Positions 17,116 through 26,930 of a stretch of DNA of 64,000 nt are shown in pieces. The stretch lies in the NCBI RefSeq assembly GCF_051628905.1, contig NZ_CP157575.1:2046001-2110000 (forward strand). The letters run 5' to 3'. A program made the translations under genes and the position numbers. The notes under the pieces are model-generated. The model saw nothing but the letters and a program-made list of their open reading frames with translations, had not been told where the DNA came from and did no database searches. The DNA is from Asaia sp037151935 (lineage in GTDB: Bacteria > Pseudomonadota > Alphaproteobacteria > Acetobacterales > Acetobacteraceae). Position 1 is the stretch's first letter. Every line of letters begins with the position of its first letter.

Positions 17116-18579
17116 TCAGGCTGTGCCACCAATCGTGAGACCCGCCAGTTTCAAGGTGGGTTGTCCCACCCCGACCGGCACACCCTGACCGGCCTTGCCG
17201 CATGTGCCGATACCGGGATCGAGTGCGACGTCCTGACCGATCATCGAGATCTTGTTCATGGCGTCGAAGCCATTGCCGATAAGCGTTGCGCCTTTCACCG
17301 GGCGCGTCACCTTGCCGTCTTCGATCAGATAGGCCTCCGACATCGCAAAGACGAACTTGCCCGACGTGATATCCACTTGACCGCCACCGAAATCGACTGC
17401 GTAGAGACCGCGCTTTGTCGAGCGGATCATCTCTTCTGTCGTGGCCTCGCCGCCGAGCATCAGCGTGTTGGTCATGCGCGGCAGGGGCACATGGGCGTAG
17501 GATTGTCGGCGCCCGTTGCCGGTCGGGGCAACGCCCATGAGGCGAGCGTTCAGACGGTCCTGAATGAAGCCGCGCAAAATGCCGTCCTCGATCATGACCG
17601 TTCTGCCGGAAGGGGTGCCTTCATCGTCGATGGTCAGCGAGCCACGCCCTTCGGCCAGCGTGCCGTCATCGACGACCGTGACGCCGGGAGCGGCGACGCG
17701 TTTGCCGACCATGTCGCTGAAATTGGATGTGCCCTTGCGGTTGAAATCGCCTTCGAGCCCGTGACCGACCGCCTCATGTAGCAGAATGCCCGGCCAGCCC
17801 GGGCCGAGAACCACATCCATCTCGCCCGCAGGGGCAGGGCTGGCATCGAGACTCACCCTGGCACGGCGCACGGCTTCATCGACCGCTTCCTGCCAGGTTT
17901 CGCGGCCCAGAAGACGCGAGAGCATATAGCGGCCGCCCATGCCGCGGCTGCCGCTTTCACGCCGGCCGTCACGCTCGAGCACGACTGAGATATTCAGCCG
18001 CACCAGTGGCCGCAGATCCGCCGTCCGAAAGCCTGAATCGCGCATGATCTGCACGGCCTGCCATTCGGTGGCGATACTGGCCGAGACCTGCACCACCTCG
18101 GGGCCGATGCCACGTGCATAGGCGTCGATTTCCCCCAGAACGGCCGCGCGTGCTGCAAAATCCGTGTCGCTCAGTGGGCTTTCTGGCGCGTAGAGCCGAC
18201 GGTTGGTGGCCTGAGGCGGGGCAGAAAGTGTGCCGCTGCGCCCCTGACGCACGACAGAAACCGCGCCAGCCGCCCGTTCGAGCGCGCTTTTGCTGATCTC
18301 GTCGGAATGGGCGAAGCCGGTCTCCGGGCCTATGACCGATCGAAGACCGAAACCCGATGACGTATCGAAACTGGCAGAACGGATAACGCCATCATCGAGC
18401 AGAATCGACTCGCTCTCGCGGTATTCGAGGAAAAGCTCGCCGTCTTCGATGCCATCGAGCGATTTCGTAACGATTTTCTCTGCTTCGTCGCGTGTGAGCG
18501 TACTGTCGGCCCGTTCGAAAAACAGGCGATCCGTCACGGCGAGGGCGGAGAGGGGCGCATCTTCGGCATAAATCGGCAT
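17116..18579 (-). CDS. tldD: Metalloprotease TldD
   Basis: TldD forms a heterodimeric metallopeptidase with PmbA/TldE and degrades unfolded peptides; it also matures some modified peptides and controls toxin-antitoxin turnover. The zinc-binding HExxxH motif is in GILLHEAVGHGLEGDF, with the family blocks LGPGWPGILLHEA, VVDDGTLAEGRGSLTIDDEGTP and GLYAVDFGGGQVDITSGKFVF. A start at 18579 follows AAGGAG (11 bases away) and gives 487 residues; a GTG at 18612 would add 11 residues and destroy that Shine-Dalgarno spacing. The partner pmbA is not in the window. Confidence 0.95.
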   Translation of the reverse strand: MPIYAEDAPLSALAVTDRLFFERADSTLTRDEAEKIVTKSLDGIEDGELFLEYRESESILLDDGVIRSASFDTSSGFGLRSVIGPETGFAHSDEISKSALERAAGAVSVVRQGRSGTLSAPPQATNRRLYAPESPLSDTDFAARAAVLGEIDAYARGIGPEVVQVSASIATEWQAVQIMRDSGFRTADLRPLVRLNISVVLERDGRRESGSRGMGGRYMLSRLLGRETWQEAVDEAVRRARVSLDASPAPAGEMDVVLGPGWPGILLHEAVGHGLEGDFNRKGTSNFSDMVGKRVAAPGVTVVDDGTLAEGRGSLTIDDEGTPSGRTVMIEDGILRGFIQDRLNARLMGVAPTGNGRRQSYAHVPLPRMTNTLMLGGEATTEEMIRSTKRGLYAVDFGGGQVDITSGKFVFAMSEAYLIEDGKVTRPVKGATLIGNGFDAMNKISMIGQDVALDPGIGTCGKAGQGVPVGVGQPTLKLAGLTIGGTA

Positions 18580-18673
18580 GGGTACGAAAAGCTCCTTCTT
18601 GAGCCCTGACACATGGCGCGTCCCGCCGTCGAATGCGAGGGGAAAGCCACCTTAAGTCTGAAAAAGACAATCC

Positions 18674-19801
18674 TTATCGGGCAAGGCGTGCATTCAGGGC
18701 GATAAAGATCATCAGCAGGGCAATGAGAGAAAAGGCGGTTGTCAGGCTGCTAAGATGCGCCACGGCCCCGACCAGCGCCGGTCCTGCCAGAATGCCCGCA
18801 TAGCCCATGGTCGTAATCGCTGCGACGGCGGCATTGGTCTTCATGGCTGTCTGCTTGCCTGTTGAGGCGTAAAGTACCGGCACGATATTGGCGCAGCCCA
18901 ACCCGATCAGCACGAACCCGCCAAGCAGGCTGGCCGGATTGGGGCCGAATACCACCAGGGCGAAGCCCAGCGCCGCGCAGAGCGCGCCACCGGCCACGAT
19001 CAGCACCGGACCGGCCTTGGCGACGACGCGGTCGCCCGTCAGGCGGCCGAAGGTCATGGCTATGGCAAAAACGGCGTAGCCCCAGCCCGGTGTGATGTCG
19101 AAAGAAGCGCGCTCGCCTGCAAGATAGACGCCGCCCCAGTCGAGAACGGCCCCTTCGCCCAGAAAGGCGATGCAGGTCAGAAGCCCGAGCAGCCATACGA
19201 TGCCTCGTGGCAGGCCGAAGCCCGACCCGCCCCCCGGCTCGGGTCGGTTCAGCAGGCCGCGCCATGCGGCGCTGAAAACACCGATCATGCCCAACTGGCC
19301 AATCAGCACGCTGACCCAGGCTTGCGCCTCTATCAAGGCCATAAGCTGCGGCCCGGCGGCCCCTGCCGCGCCGCCAATGCTGAAAAAGGCGTGAAACCCC
19401 GATAGCATCGGCCTGCCGCTTTGTTTCTCCACATCGACGGCCTGAATATTCATGGCAGTTTCCACCGCGCCTAACCCCATGCCGAGACCGAACACACAGG
19501 CCGCCAGAAGCGGCACGGCATGGAGCAGGGCAAGTGGCATGAGCAGCGTTCCGGCAAGGCCCAGCCCGCCCGTCGCGACAACGCGACACCCCCAGCGGCT
19601 GACAAATTGCCCTGCTAGAGGCATGCCGATGATCGACCCTATGCCCAGGCAAAGAAGCAGCAATCCGAGTTCGCCATCATTGAGAACGGCATGGTGCTTC
19701 ACCACAGGAACGAGGCAGGACCAGAGGGCCGAGACGACGCCTACCAGAAAAAAGACGGCACGAGTGCTGTTTTGCAACCTCTTCAATGCTGTCCTGTTCA
19801 T
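18674..19801 (-). CDS. MFS transporter
   Basis: This is a major facilitator of about 375 residues with roughly 12 hydrophobic segments. The inter-helix pattern GQFVSRWGCRV and the repeat pattern of Gly-rich helices support the family. It resembles the YbjJ/FucP-like group by its ETAMNIQAVDVEK and GFHAFFSIGGAAGA blocks (a set of sugar-phosphate or fucose-type MFS proteins). Substrate is unknown. The ATG at 19801 follows GGGGAA; the longer open frame to 20161 runs antisense to the trehalase gene and is rejected. It is divergent from the trehalase gene. Confidence 0.88.
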   Translation of the reverse strand: MNRTALKRLQNSTRAVFFLVGVVSALWSCLVPVVKHHAVLNDGELGLLLLCLGIGSIIGMPLAGQFVSRWGCRVVATGGLGLAGTLLMPLALLHAVPLLAACVFGLGMGLGAVETAMNIQAVDVEKQSGRPMLSGFHAFFSIGGAAGAAGPQLMALIEAQAWVSVLIGQLGMIGVFSAAWRGLLNRPEPGGGSGFGLPRGIVWLLGLLTCIAFLGEGAVLDWGGVYLAGERASFDITPGWGYAVFAIAMTFGRLTGDRVVAKAGPVLIVAGGALCAALGFALVVFGPNPASLLGGFVLIGLGCANIVPVLYASTGKQTAMKTNAAVAAITTMGYAGILAGPALVGAVAHLSSLTTAFSLIALLMIFIALNARLAR

Positions 19802-19959
19802 CTGACATTCCCCTTTTTTGGCATTTGTGGCGTCGAGGGAGAGCAGAGCGCCACAAAACCTCACGGGGCTCGAGTCACATCTGTGACAGGATGTCGCCTC
19901 AAACCCGTGGTCAGAGAAGGCAGGTCCGACTGGAACGGGCTGGAATTCAAGGAGACCGC

Positions 19960-22089
19960 ATGACGAGACACCGCCTTTCCTTCTCGCATTTCCTGCTACT
20001 CGGCGCCTCGCTGGTTGTCCTTGGCGCGTCGTCAGGGTCTGCCATGGCGCAGGCTGCCGAACAGGGGCAACCGACAGCACAAGACAGGCAGGCATCACCG
20101 GCGGCGGCGTCCTTGGGCGCAGCGCCCAACGCCAGGCCTGATTCAGCGGACGGTGCTGCATCGGCCCAGGCCACCGGCCCGGCTACAGGCCCACGCGAAA
20201 CTGTAGCGAGCGAGGCGGCGCAATCTCTTCATGTGGCCTCTGTGCCTCAGGATCTGCGATCGCCCTCCATTGCGATGGGTGGCCTGTTCGCAGCGATCGG
20301 CGGCGCGCATCTGGCCCCGGATTTCAAGACGATTGCGGATTCACGCCCCGATGAGGCGCCTGCGAAGCTGCTTCAGGACTGGGAGGCGCAGCGCAGGCAT
20401 CCCGATTTCAGCATCAAGGCCTTTTACGCCCAGCATTTCTCGCCGCCGCTTCGGCGCGATGTCTCTTATCGTCGCAAGGCGGATGAAAATATCTACGACT
20501 ATATTCAGGGTATGTGGGGCGTGCTGACACGCCAGCCCGACAGGCCGATGGCGTATTCATCGCTTCTGCCTCTGCCCTATGCCTATGTCGTGCCAGGCGG
20601 CCGCTTTTCGGAGCTGTATTACTGGGACACCTATTTCACGATGATCGGCCTCTACGAGACCGGGCAATGGGATCTGCTGCGCGGCATGATCAAGGACATG
20701 GCATCGCTGATCGATCGTTATGGCCATATCCCCAACGGTACGCGCACCTATTATCTGAGCCGTTCCGAGCCGCCCTTCTTCTCTCTGATGGTCGATCTTC
20801 TGGCGCAGCATGACGGACAGGGCGCCTATCGCGATTTCCTGCAGGAATTGCAGAAGGAATATGATTACTGGATGGAAGGCGCCGACACGCTCAAGCCGGG
20901 TCAGGCCTATCGTCATCTGGTACGCCTTTCCGATGGCACGCTGCTTTTGCGCCACTGGGACGATCTCGATACGCCGCGCGACGAGAGCTATCCCGAAGAT
21001 GTCGCGACAGCTGCCCGTGCCAGCACACGCGCGCCCTCGGAAGTCTATCGCGACCTGCGCGCCGGGTCCGAAACGGGCTGGGATTTTTCGTCGCGCTGGC
21101 TTGCTGACGGGCGCACCCTCGCCACCATTCATACTACCGATCTTGCCCCGATCGAGGTCAATTGCCTGATCGTGCATCTCGAACAGACGCTTGAGCATGG
21201 CTACGCCCTGACCGGTCAGCGCAAACTTGCACGGCTTTACGGCCAGCGTGCCGATGAGCGTACGGCCATCGTCAGGCGCATTTTCTGGAACGATGAGAAA
21301 GGCGCGTTCTACGATTATGACTGGCGCAAGGGGCAATCGACCGAGGTGCTCTCGGCCGCGACCGCCATGCCGCTTTTTCTGCGTCTGGCCTCGCAGGATC
21401 AGGCGATGGCGGTGGCCGACACCATCAAGGCGCGTCTGCTTCGGCCCGGCGGTATCATGGCGACCGATCATGAGAGCGGCCAGCAATGGGATGCCCCCAA
21501 TGGCTGGGCGCCGGAAGAGTGGATGGCCATCAAGGGGCTCAACAACTACGGAGCGAGCGATCTGGGCGAGACGATTGCCAGACGCTGGATGGCTCGGGTG
21601 ATCGGCACCTATGAGAAATCGGGCGTGCTGTTAGAAAAATATGACGTGGAATCGCCCGGTATCAGCGCCACGGGTGGCAAGGGTGGCGGCGAATATCCCA
21701 TGCAGATCGGGTTCGGCTGGACCAATGGCACGTTGCTCGGGCTGATGCGCCGCTATCCCGGTGACACGGAACAAATTCTCAAGCACAACCCACTGGCCAG
21801 CCAGGCGCCGATAGACGTTCTGCCTCCAAGCGATCCCTATAGCGCCGTTGGCCCGCAGGTCTCGCCGGCGGCGCCTGCCAAACCTGCGGGAGATGTCGAG
21901 ACTGGAGGGGCATCAGGCACCTCCAGCAAGTCGGGGACGACGGTTCCAGACAAGGCTGCAACAGGCGAGGCCGGCCCCGAAAAAGCCGTGCCTGGAAAAA
22001 CGGCCTCCGAAACTTCAGGAACGCCGCAGGAAGCCCCTCTAAACCAACGCGTACCTACGGCTAAAATGACAGCGTATCAGCCCTCCTGA
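19960..22089 (+). CDS. treA: Periplasmic trehalase (GH37)
   Basis: Trehalase hydrolyses alpha,alpha-trehalose to two glucoses. The 709-residue protein has a signal peptide ending near GSAMAQA and an Ala/Pro/Gln-rich spacer to about residue 85. It then has the catalytic (alpha/alpha)6 barrel with signature 1 PGGRFSELYYWDTY and signature 2 QWDAPNGWAP. The Gly-rich lid GGKGGGEYPMQIGFGWTNG is also present. A C-terminal tail of about 100 residues is Pro/Ala/Lys/Thr-rich and low in complexity, unusual for the family. ATG at 19960 follows AAGGAG with good spacing. The 3' end overlaps the convergent aminotransferase gene by 13 bases. Confidence 0.95.
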   Translation: MTRHRLSFSHFLLLGASLVVLGASSGSAMAQAAEQGQPTAQDRQASPAAASLGAAPNARPDSADGAASAQATGPATGPRETVASEAAQSLHVASVPQDLRSPSIAMGGLFAAIGGAHLAPDFKTIADSRPDEAPAKLLQDWEAQRRHPDFSIKAFYAQHFSPPLRRDVSYRRKADENIYDYIQGMWGVLTRQPDRPMAYSSLLPLPYAYVVPGGRFSELYYWDTYFTMIGLYETGQWDLLRGMIKDMASLIDRYGHIPNGTRTYYLSRSEPPFFSLMVDLLAQHDGQGAYRDFLQELQKEYDYWMEGADTLKPGQAYRHLVRLSDGTLLLRHWDDLDTPRDESYPEDVATAARASTRAPSEVYRDLRAGSETGWDFSSRWLADGRTLATIHTTDLAPIEVNCLIVHLEQTLEHGYALTGQRKLARLYGQRADERTAIVRRIFWNDEKGAFYDYDWRKGQSTEVLSAATAMPLFLRLASQDQAMAVADTIKARLLRPGGIMATDHESGQQWDAPNGWAPEEWMAIKGLNNYGASDLGETIARRWMARVIGTYEKSGVLLEKYDVESPGISATGGKGGGEYPMQIGFGWTNGTLLGLMRRYPGDTEQILKHNPLASQAPIDVLPPSDPYSAVGPQVSPAAPAKPAGDVETGGASGTSSKSGTTVPDKAATGEAGPEKAVPGKTASETSGTPQEAPLNQRVPTAKMTAYQPS

Positions 22090-23252
22090 GGGCTGAAGTG
22101 GCGCGCGAGGCGGTCGAGGGCCTCGCGCAGAACGCTCTCGGTCTTGCAGAAAGCAAAGCGGATGAGATGGCGTGGCGGCTCTGCTCCCTGCGGGTCGTAG
22201 AAGGCCGAGACCGGAATAGCGGCAACGCCCGCCTGCGTCACCAGATCACGGCAGAATGCGACGTCATCGCGGCCCTTGGCGTGAGCGGTAATATCGGCCA
22301 CCACGAAATAGCTGCCATCGGCGGGAAGAGTGACAAAGCCGAGTTCCTGCAGCCCTTGGGCAAACAGATCGCGTCTGGCCCGCAGGCTGTCGGAGAGCGC
22401 AGTGAAGAACGACTCTCCCAGATCCAGTCCCTTTGCCACAGCGCGCTGAAGATTGGGCGCGCTCGAGAAGGCGATGATCTGATGCGCCTTGGCAATCACG
22501 GCGGTCAGGGCCGGGCAGGCAGTGATATAGCCGATTTTCCACCCCGTGACCGAGAAGCTCTTTCCCGCGCTGCCGATACGTATGGCGCGTTCCCGCATTC
22601 CTGGGCGCGTCATGAGGGGGATATGCTTCACGCCGAAGGTCAGGTGCTCATACACCTCGTCACACAGGGCGTAGCAATCATGGGCCAGTACAAGCGAGGC
22701 GATCAGATCGAGTTCCTGCGCGGTGAACACCTTGCCGCTCGGGTTCATCGGCGAGTTGAGCACGATCAGCTTGGTCTTTTCCGAAAATGCGGCGCGCAGG
22801 GCGTCTTCCGGCAGATGCCAGTCCGGTGCCTCGACGCGCACGCAGCGCGGCACGGCGCCGAGCAGGCGGAGCACAGGCAGATAGGTATCGTATAGCGGCT
22901 CGATCAAGACGACCTCGTCGCCGGGTTCGATGAGCGCCATCAGGCTGACGGCCAATGCCTCTGTGGCGCCAGAAGTGACGATCACTTCCTGAGACGGGTC
23001 GATGTCGAGGCCGTAATCGCGCTTATTGGCGCGTGCCACCGCCTCTCGCAGTTCAGGCAGGCCGGTAAGCGGCGCATATTGATTGCGTCCGTCCTTCAGC
23101 GCCTTTGCCGCCTCGTCGATGAGTGTCGCCGGGCCTTCGGTGTCGGGGAAACCCTGCCCGAGATTGATGGCGCCATGGGCCATGGCAAGCTGGGACATCG
23201 TCGTGAAAATGGTGGTCGGCAAGGAGCCGAGAAACGCGTTGGAAGTTTTCAT
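22077..23252 (-). CDS. Class I/II pyridoxal-phosphate aminotransferase
   Basis: This is a fold-type I aminotransferase of 391 residues, most like the YbdL/kynurenine-oxoglutarate transaminase (methionine- or aromatic-using) group. Motifs: INLGQGFPDTEGP, NQYAPLTGLPELREAV, VTSGATEALAVSLMAL, LNSPMNPSGKVF, CDEVYEHLTF and the PLP lysine in GSAGKSFSVTGWKIGY. The closing RFAFCKTESVLREAL fits too. ATG at 23252 is taken because the conserved N-terminus begins there; the frame is open upstream. Exact amino donor is not determined. Confidence 0.92.
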   Translation of the reverse strand: MKTSNAFLGSLPTTIFTTMSQLAMAHGAINLGQGFPDTEGPATLIDEAAKALKDGRNQYAPLTGLPELREAVARANKRDYGLDIDPSQEVIVTSGATEALAVSLMALIEPGDEVVLIEPLYDTYLPVLRLLGAVPRCVRVEAPDWHLPEDALRAAFSEKTKLIVLNSPMNPSGKVFTAQELDLIASLVLAHDCYALCDEVYEHLTFGVKHIPLMTRPGMRERAIRIGSAGKSFSVTGWKIGYITACPALTAVIAKAHQIIAFSSAPNLQRAVAKGLDLGESFFTALSDSLRARRDLFAQGLQELGFVTLPADGSYFVVADITAHAKGRDDVAFCRDLVTQAGVAAIPVSAFYDPQGAEPPRHLIRFAFCKTESVLREALDRLARHFSPQEG

Positions 23253-23701
23253 GCCGGGCCTGCGCTGCAATGGGACAAGGGCTGCAAAGGAATTTGGTAT
23301 GATACCGGCATAATCCTGGCTGTAAAACGCCTTGGAGCATGCGTCTCGAAGGGGCGCCCCCCCGCGGAAGAGGGGTAGAGGGAGCATCAGTGCATCAAGG
23401 CGGCGGAATCCGGTCGTGATGGTGTTACGTGACCTCCATGCGCATCACAGTCGCGTGGGGCATCGGAAAAACCAGGGATGAGGGAATGACGCAATCCGAT
23501 ATGCTTTTTCCGTTGGTCTGTCATGCGTCGTTTTGATTTCGAAAGATGTTTGAGGGCCTCGCAAGGGTGAAAAGATTGCGGTTTTTCGTATGTAGTGCGT
23601 CGCAAAAAGCCTTTGGAATACTCGACAGTTCGCGAATCCTGTCCTAATCGTTTTGCAGCCGATCAGTGCGGCCCCTTGAGGCAGATACAGGTATTTGACA
23701 A
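23253..23701. other. Gene-free stretch upstream of glnA
   Basis: No convincing coding region is present. It must hold the promoters of the leftward aminotransferase gene and of glnA. I looked for a sigma-54 site (GG-N10-GC type) and saw none that is convincing. The 72-codon open frame inside it on the minus strand has no family features. Confidence 0.5.
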
Positions 23702-25192
23702 ATGGCGAAAAAAGCTCCAGCCGCGGCTTCCAAGGCTGCGTCTTCCCCGAATGCAGCCCATGCCAAGCCCGGCAAGCCGGATAGCGCCGCTGTAAAGCGC
23801 GTCTTCGAGCTGATGCAGGAACACTCGGTCGAACTGGTCGACCTGCGTTTCACCGATCCGAAGGGCAAGTGGCACCACACGACCCAGTGGCACACGACGA
23901 TCGAAGAAGACACCTTCGTCGAAGGCTTCATGTTCGACGGTTCGTCAATCGCTGGCTGGAAGGCCATCAACGAATCCGACATGGTGCTCCTGCCCGACCC
24001 GACGACGGCCGTCATGGATCCTTTCTCGGCCAAGCCGCAGCTGATCCTGATCTGCGATATCGTTGAGCCTCGCACCGGCAATTACTACGCCCGTGACCCG
24101 CGCGCGACCGCCAAGGCAGCCGAAGCCTATCTGAAGACGACCGGTCTGGGCGACACGGCCTTCTTCGGTCCTGAAGCCGAGTTCTTCATTTTCGATAACG
24201 TGAAGTTCGGCACGGGCCCGAATTACGGCACGTACCAGCTCGACAGCATCGAAGGCCCCGATGCCTCGATGAAGGACTACCCCGAAGGCAATATGGGTCA
24301 TCGTCCGGTGGTCAAGGGCGGTTACTTCCCGGTTGCCCCGGTCGATAGCGAAGGCGATCTGCGCGCCGAGATGCTCTCGACGATGGGCGAGATGGGCCTG
24401 CCGATCGAAAAGCACCACCATGAAGTGGCGCAGTCGCAGCATGAGCTGGGCACCAAATTTGCCACGCTGGTTCAGTCTGCCGACTTCATGCAGATCTACA
24501 AATACTGCGTGCACAACGTAGCTCATTCCTATGGCAAGACGGCCACGTTCATGCCGAAGCCCATCGCTGGCGATAACGGCTCGGGCATGCATGTGCATCA
24601 GTCGATCTGGCGCGACGGCAAGCCGCTTTTCGCCGGTGACAACTATGCCGGTCTGTCTGAAGATGCGCTGTTCTATATCGGTGGCATCATCAAGCACGCC
24701 AAGGCGCTGAACGCGTTCACGAACCCGTCGACCAACTCCTATAAGCGTCTGATCCCCGGCTTCGAAGCCCCGGTTCTGCTTGCTTACTCGGCAGCCAATC
24801 GTTCTGCTTCGTGTCGTATCCCGTATTCGGTCGGCCCGAAGGCAAAGCGTATCGAAGTCCGTTTCCCGGACCCGACTGCCAACCCGTATCTTGCTTTCGC
24901 AGCCATGCTGATGGCCGGTCTCGACGGTATCCGCAACAAGATCCACCCGGGCGAAGCCATGGACAAGGATCTGTACGAACTGCCGAAGGAAGAGCTGGCC
25001 CAGATCCCGACTGTCTGTGGTTCGCTGCGTGAAGCCCTTCAGGCCCTCGAAGTCGATTTCTCGTTCCTGCTCGAAGGCGACGTCTTCACCAAGGACCAGA
25101 TCGAGAGCTACATCGAGCTGAAGTGGAAAGAAGTCTACAAGTTCGAACACACGCCGCACCCGGCCGAGTTCGAAATGTACTACTCGGTCTGA
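23702..25192 (+). CDS. glnA: Type I glutamine synthetase
   Basis: GlnA makes glutamine from glutamate, ammonia and ATP as a dodecamer. The 496-residue protein shows the family blocks FMFDGSSIAGWKAINESDM, FFGPEAEFFIFD, KHHHEVAQSQHELG, NGSGMHVHQSIW, PGFEAPVLLAYSAANRSASCRIP and the adenylylation site around Tyr425 (KDLYELP), so covalent control by GlnE is expected. An Ala/Lys/Pro-rich extension of about 28 residues precedes the usual start. No glnB lies upstream, unlike the common glnB-glnA pair of alphaproteobacteria. A strong terminator follows, so glnA appears to be a single-gene unit. Confidence 0.98.
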   Translation: MAKKAPAAASKAASSPNAAHAKPGKPDSAAVKRVFELMQEHSVELVDLRFTDPKGKWHHTTQWHTTIEEDTFVEGFMFDGSSIAGWKAINESDMVLLPDPTTAVMDPFSAKPQLILICDIVEPRTGNYYARDPRATAKAAEAYLKTTGLGDTAFFGPEAEFFIFDNVKFGTGPNYGTYQLDSIEGPDASMKDYPEGNMGHRPVVKGGYFPVAPVDSEGDLRAEMLSTMGEMGLPIEKHHHEVAQSQHELGTKFATLVQSADFMQIYKYCVHNVAHSYGKTATFMPKPIAGDNGSGMHVHQSIWRDGKPLFAGDNYAGLSEDALFYIGGIIKHAKALNAFTNPSTNSYKRLIPGFEAPVLLAYSAANRSASCRIPYSVGPKAKRIEVRFPDPTANPYLAFAAMLMAGLDGIRNKIHPGEAMDKDLYELPKEELAQIPTVCGSLREALQALEVDFSFLLEGDVFTKDQIESYIELKWKEVYKFEHTPHPAEFEMYYSV

Positions 25193-25198
25193 TCCGAG

Positions 25199-25230
25199 AA
25201 AAAGCCCGGCTTTCGAGCCGGGCTTTTTTT
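25199..25230 (+). terminator. Intrinsic terminator of glnA
   Basis: A 9-bp stem AGCCCGGCT/AGCCGGGCT with TTCG loop is followed by six or more T residues, starting only a few bases after the glnA stop. Confidence 0.96.
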
Positions 25231-25346
25231 ATCCGCAGGCCGGTCCGGTCGAGCGTGAGAGGGAAATCGGTATCGATGCCTTATCCCGCATGAAAGATCT
25301 TGACGAATTCCTGTTTACCGTTGAAAAGCGACCCATCCATGCGTAT

Positions 25347-25421
25347 GCCGGGTTAGCACAGTGGTAGTGCAGCGGTTTTGTAAACCGAAGGTCGGGGGTT
25401 CAAATCCCTCACCCGGCACCA
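25347..25421 (+). tRNA. tRNA-Thr (TGT), with encoded CCA
   Basis: The acceptor stem GCCGGGT pairs with ACCCGGC. The D-stem GCAC/GTGC, an anticodon loop TTTGTAA with anticodon TGT, and the T-arm GGGGGTTCAAATCCCTC can all be folded. The CCA end is encoded (25419-25421). The 27-43 position is a G-A mismatch, which is common in threonine tRNAs of this type. A restriction-gene relic lies just downstream, suggesting use as an integration site. Confidence 0.95.
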
Positions 25422-25587
25422 GAAATCCTTATAAATCGAGCATTCTGGAGAAGCGCATCGAGAGAACGAACCGAGCACAGCGCATGGCATGCCGGATAAA
25501 ACGCCGGATATAAATCAGCTAAGTTTTCGAGGGTAAAAACTATCACTCGGGTTGAGAGCGTTTTTACAGCAAGCCTCAAAGATGTAG

Positions 25588-25622
25588 AGACCGGTCTGCG
25601 CGTGCTGAGCCCAAACCGGTCT
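25588..25622. terminator. Hairpin at the 3' end of the hsdR relic
   Basis: AGACCGGT (25588-25595) and ACCGGTCT (25615-25622) form an 8-bp stem adjoining the hsdR stop on the minus strand. There is no long T-run in either direction, so terminator function is only possible. Another inverted pair, GTAAAAAC/GTTTTTAC, lies at 25533-25567. Confidence 0.4.
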
Positions 25623-26930
25623 TATTTATTCGTTCGAAGGGGTGCGGATCGCTCTCTAAGCGCCTCATAGAGTTGCGCTGGTTCTAGAAGGATCTCTTTC
25701 AAGCCGCTGCGAACGCGAGCAGAATTGAGCGCCTGATGGCTCATAATCTGATGGGCCTCCAGCGTCTCCATAATCGCGTCTATGAGGGCTTTGTTCAGGT
25801 CCGGAGAATTCGCAAACTGCTCTTTGCTATTGCTCGCGGCCTGTTCGACAAGCATGGCATTTTCCAGCAGCTTACCCTTCAGGACACCATTCACATAAAC
25901 GAGCTGGTCGTTTTCGCTTAATTCACCATCTGGATGATTTCCTCCAGAAGAGCTTTCTGCTTCTCCTGCAGAGAACCGCTACCGGTCGCGTTCATGGGAG
26001 GAAGTTTTTGAGAGTCACCTTGGTCGAGGTGCAATGGCAGCGTGCCCGTATTGCTAAGGCTGTGATGCGTCAAAGTAACCTTGGAGAGATCGACCTGATC
26101 TCGCTCGCGACCAAATTCGAGCAGGGGAATGAGACGCTTATAAAACATGAAGCGCTTCTCGATATCGGTATTTCCGTAGCCAAATATTTGCGACAGAAAC
26201 GCGTAGAGCCGAATGAATGCGCCCATATCACCCTTGAACAAAATCAGGGCTTCTAGCGCATCGCGGGCGGCCTGAGCAGCAGATTCATCCTTCTGTGCCT
26301 CAGCTGCGGCCTTGGCGGCTTGGGCAGCTTTGTAACGCTTCAACAGTCGATCGGCGACCGGAGCTATTGCAGCCTGTAGCTGTGCCTGCGTGCCTTTGGG
26401 GTCTAACTCGACCTTCGCGACCAGCTCGACTTCGAAATCATCATACCAGTCTGCGGCGTCAAGCTTGGAACGCAGATCGAAAACCTTTTCCGGGTCGGTC
26501 GTCGCCTCAAGCTCTGCCGTCTCATAGTAGGTTTTGAATGCCTTCAGGACTTCGCCGGCATCATTCACGAAATCCAGAATGTAAGTCGTATCCTTTCCCG
26601 GGTATGCGCGATTGAGGCGAGACAAGGTCTGCACCGCCTGAATGCCACCGAGTTTCTTATCGACATACATGGCGCATAGAAGCGGCTGGTCGAATCCTGT
26701 CTTGAATTCATTGGCAACCAGCAGAAGATGGTAGTTCGGCTCCGCAAAGGCATCGCGAATATCGCGGCCTTTGAGACCGGGGTTGAGATTCTTGCTGGTC
26801 TCCGTAACGGGCGCTGGATAACTCTCCAGATCCTCAACCTCCCCCGAGAAAGCCACGAGAACGCCAAGCGGATAGTTCTGCTTCGTGATGTAGGCTCGTA
26901 TGGCTTTCTGCCAGCGCACGGCTTCTTTCC
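25622..26930 (-). pseudogene. hsdR: Type I restriction enzyme R subunit (hsdR), C-terminal relic
   Basis: Two minus-strand frames together match the HsdR C-terminus. The first (26919-25918) holds the end of the helicase motor: KEAVRWQKAIRAY, LGVLVAFSGEVED, LLLVANEFKTGFDQPLLCAMYVDK and the motif VI-like QTLSRLNRAYPGKDTTYILDFVND. The second (to 25622) holds VLKGKLLENAMLVEQAASN, KEQFANSPDL and SGLKEILLEPAQLYEALR. They are separated by a frame break near 25905-25920, where EEIIQMVN is followed at once by a stop while the next frame continues ELSENDQLVYVNG. The gene is also cut at its 5' side by an IS (26931), and nothing of the missing N-terminal nuclease part lies beyond the IS. No hsdM or hsdS is nearby, so this is a dead restriction system. 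Confidence 0.9.

Noticed and set aside
18674..20161. Longer version of the MFS gene reaching into the trehalase gene
   Set aside because: The extra 120 residues are antisense to the trehalase signal region; ATG at 19801 has a proper Shine-Dalgarno.
23387..23605. 72-codon minus-strand frame upstream of glnA
   Set aside because: Basic and His-rich by composition only; no start signal and it lies in the promoter region.
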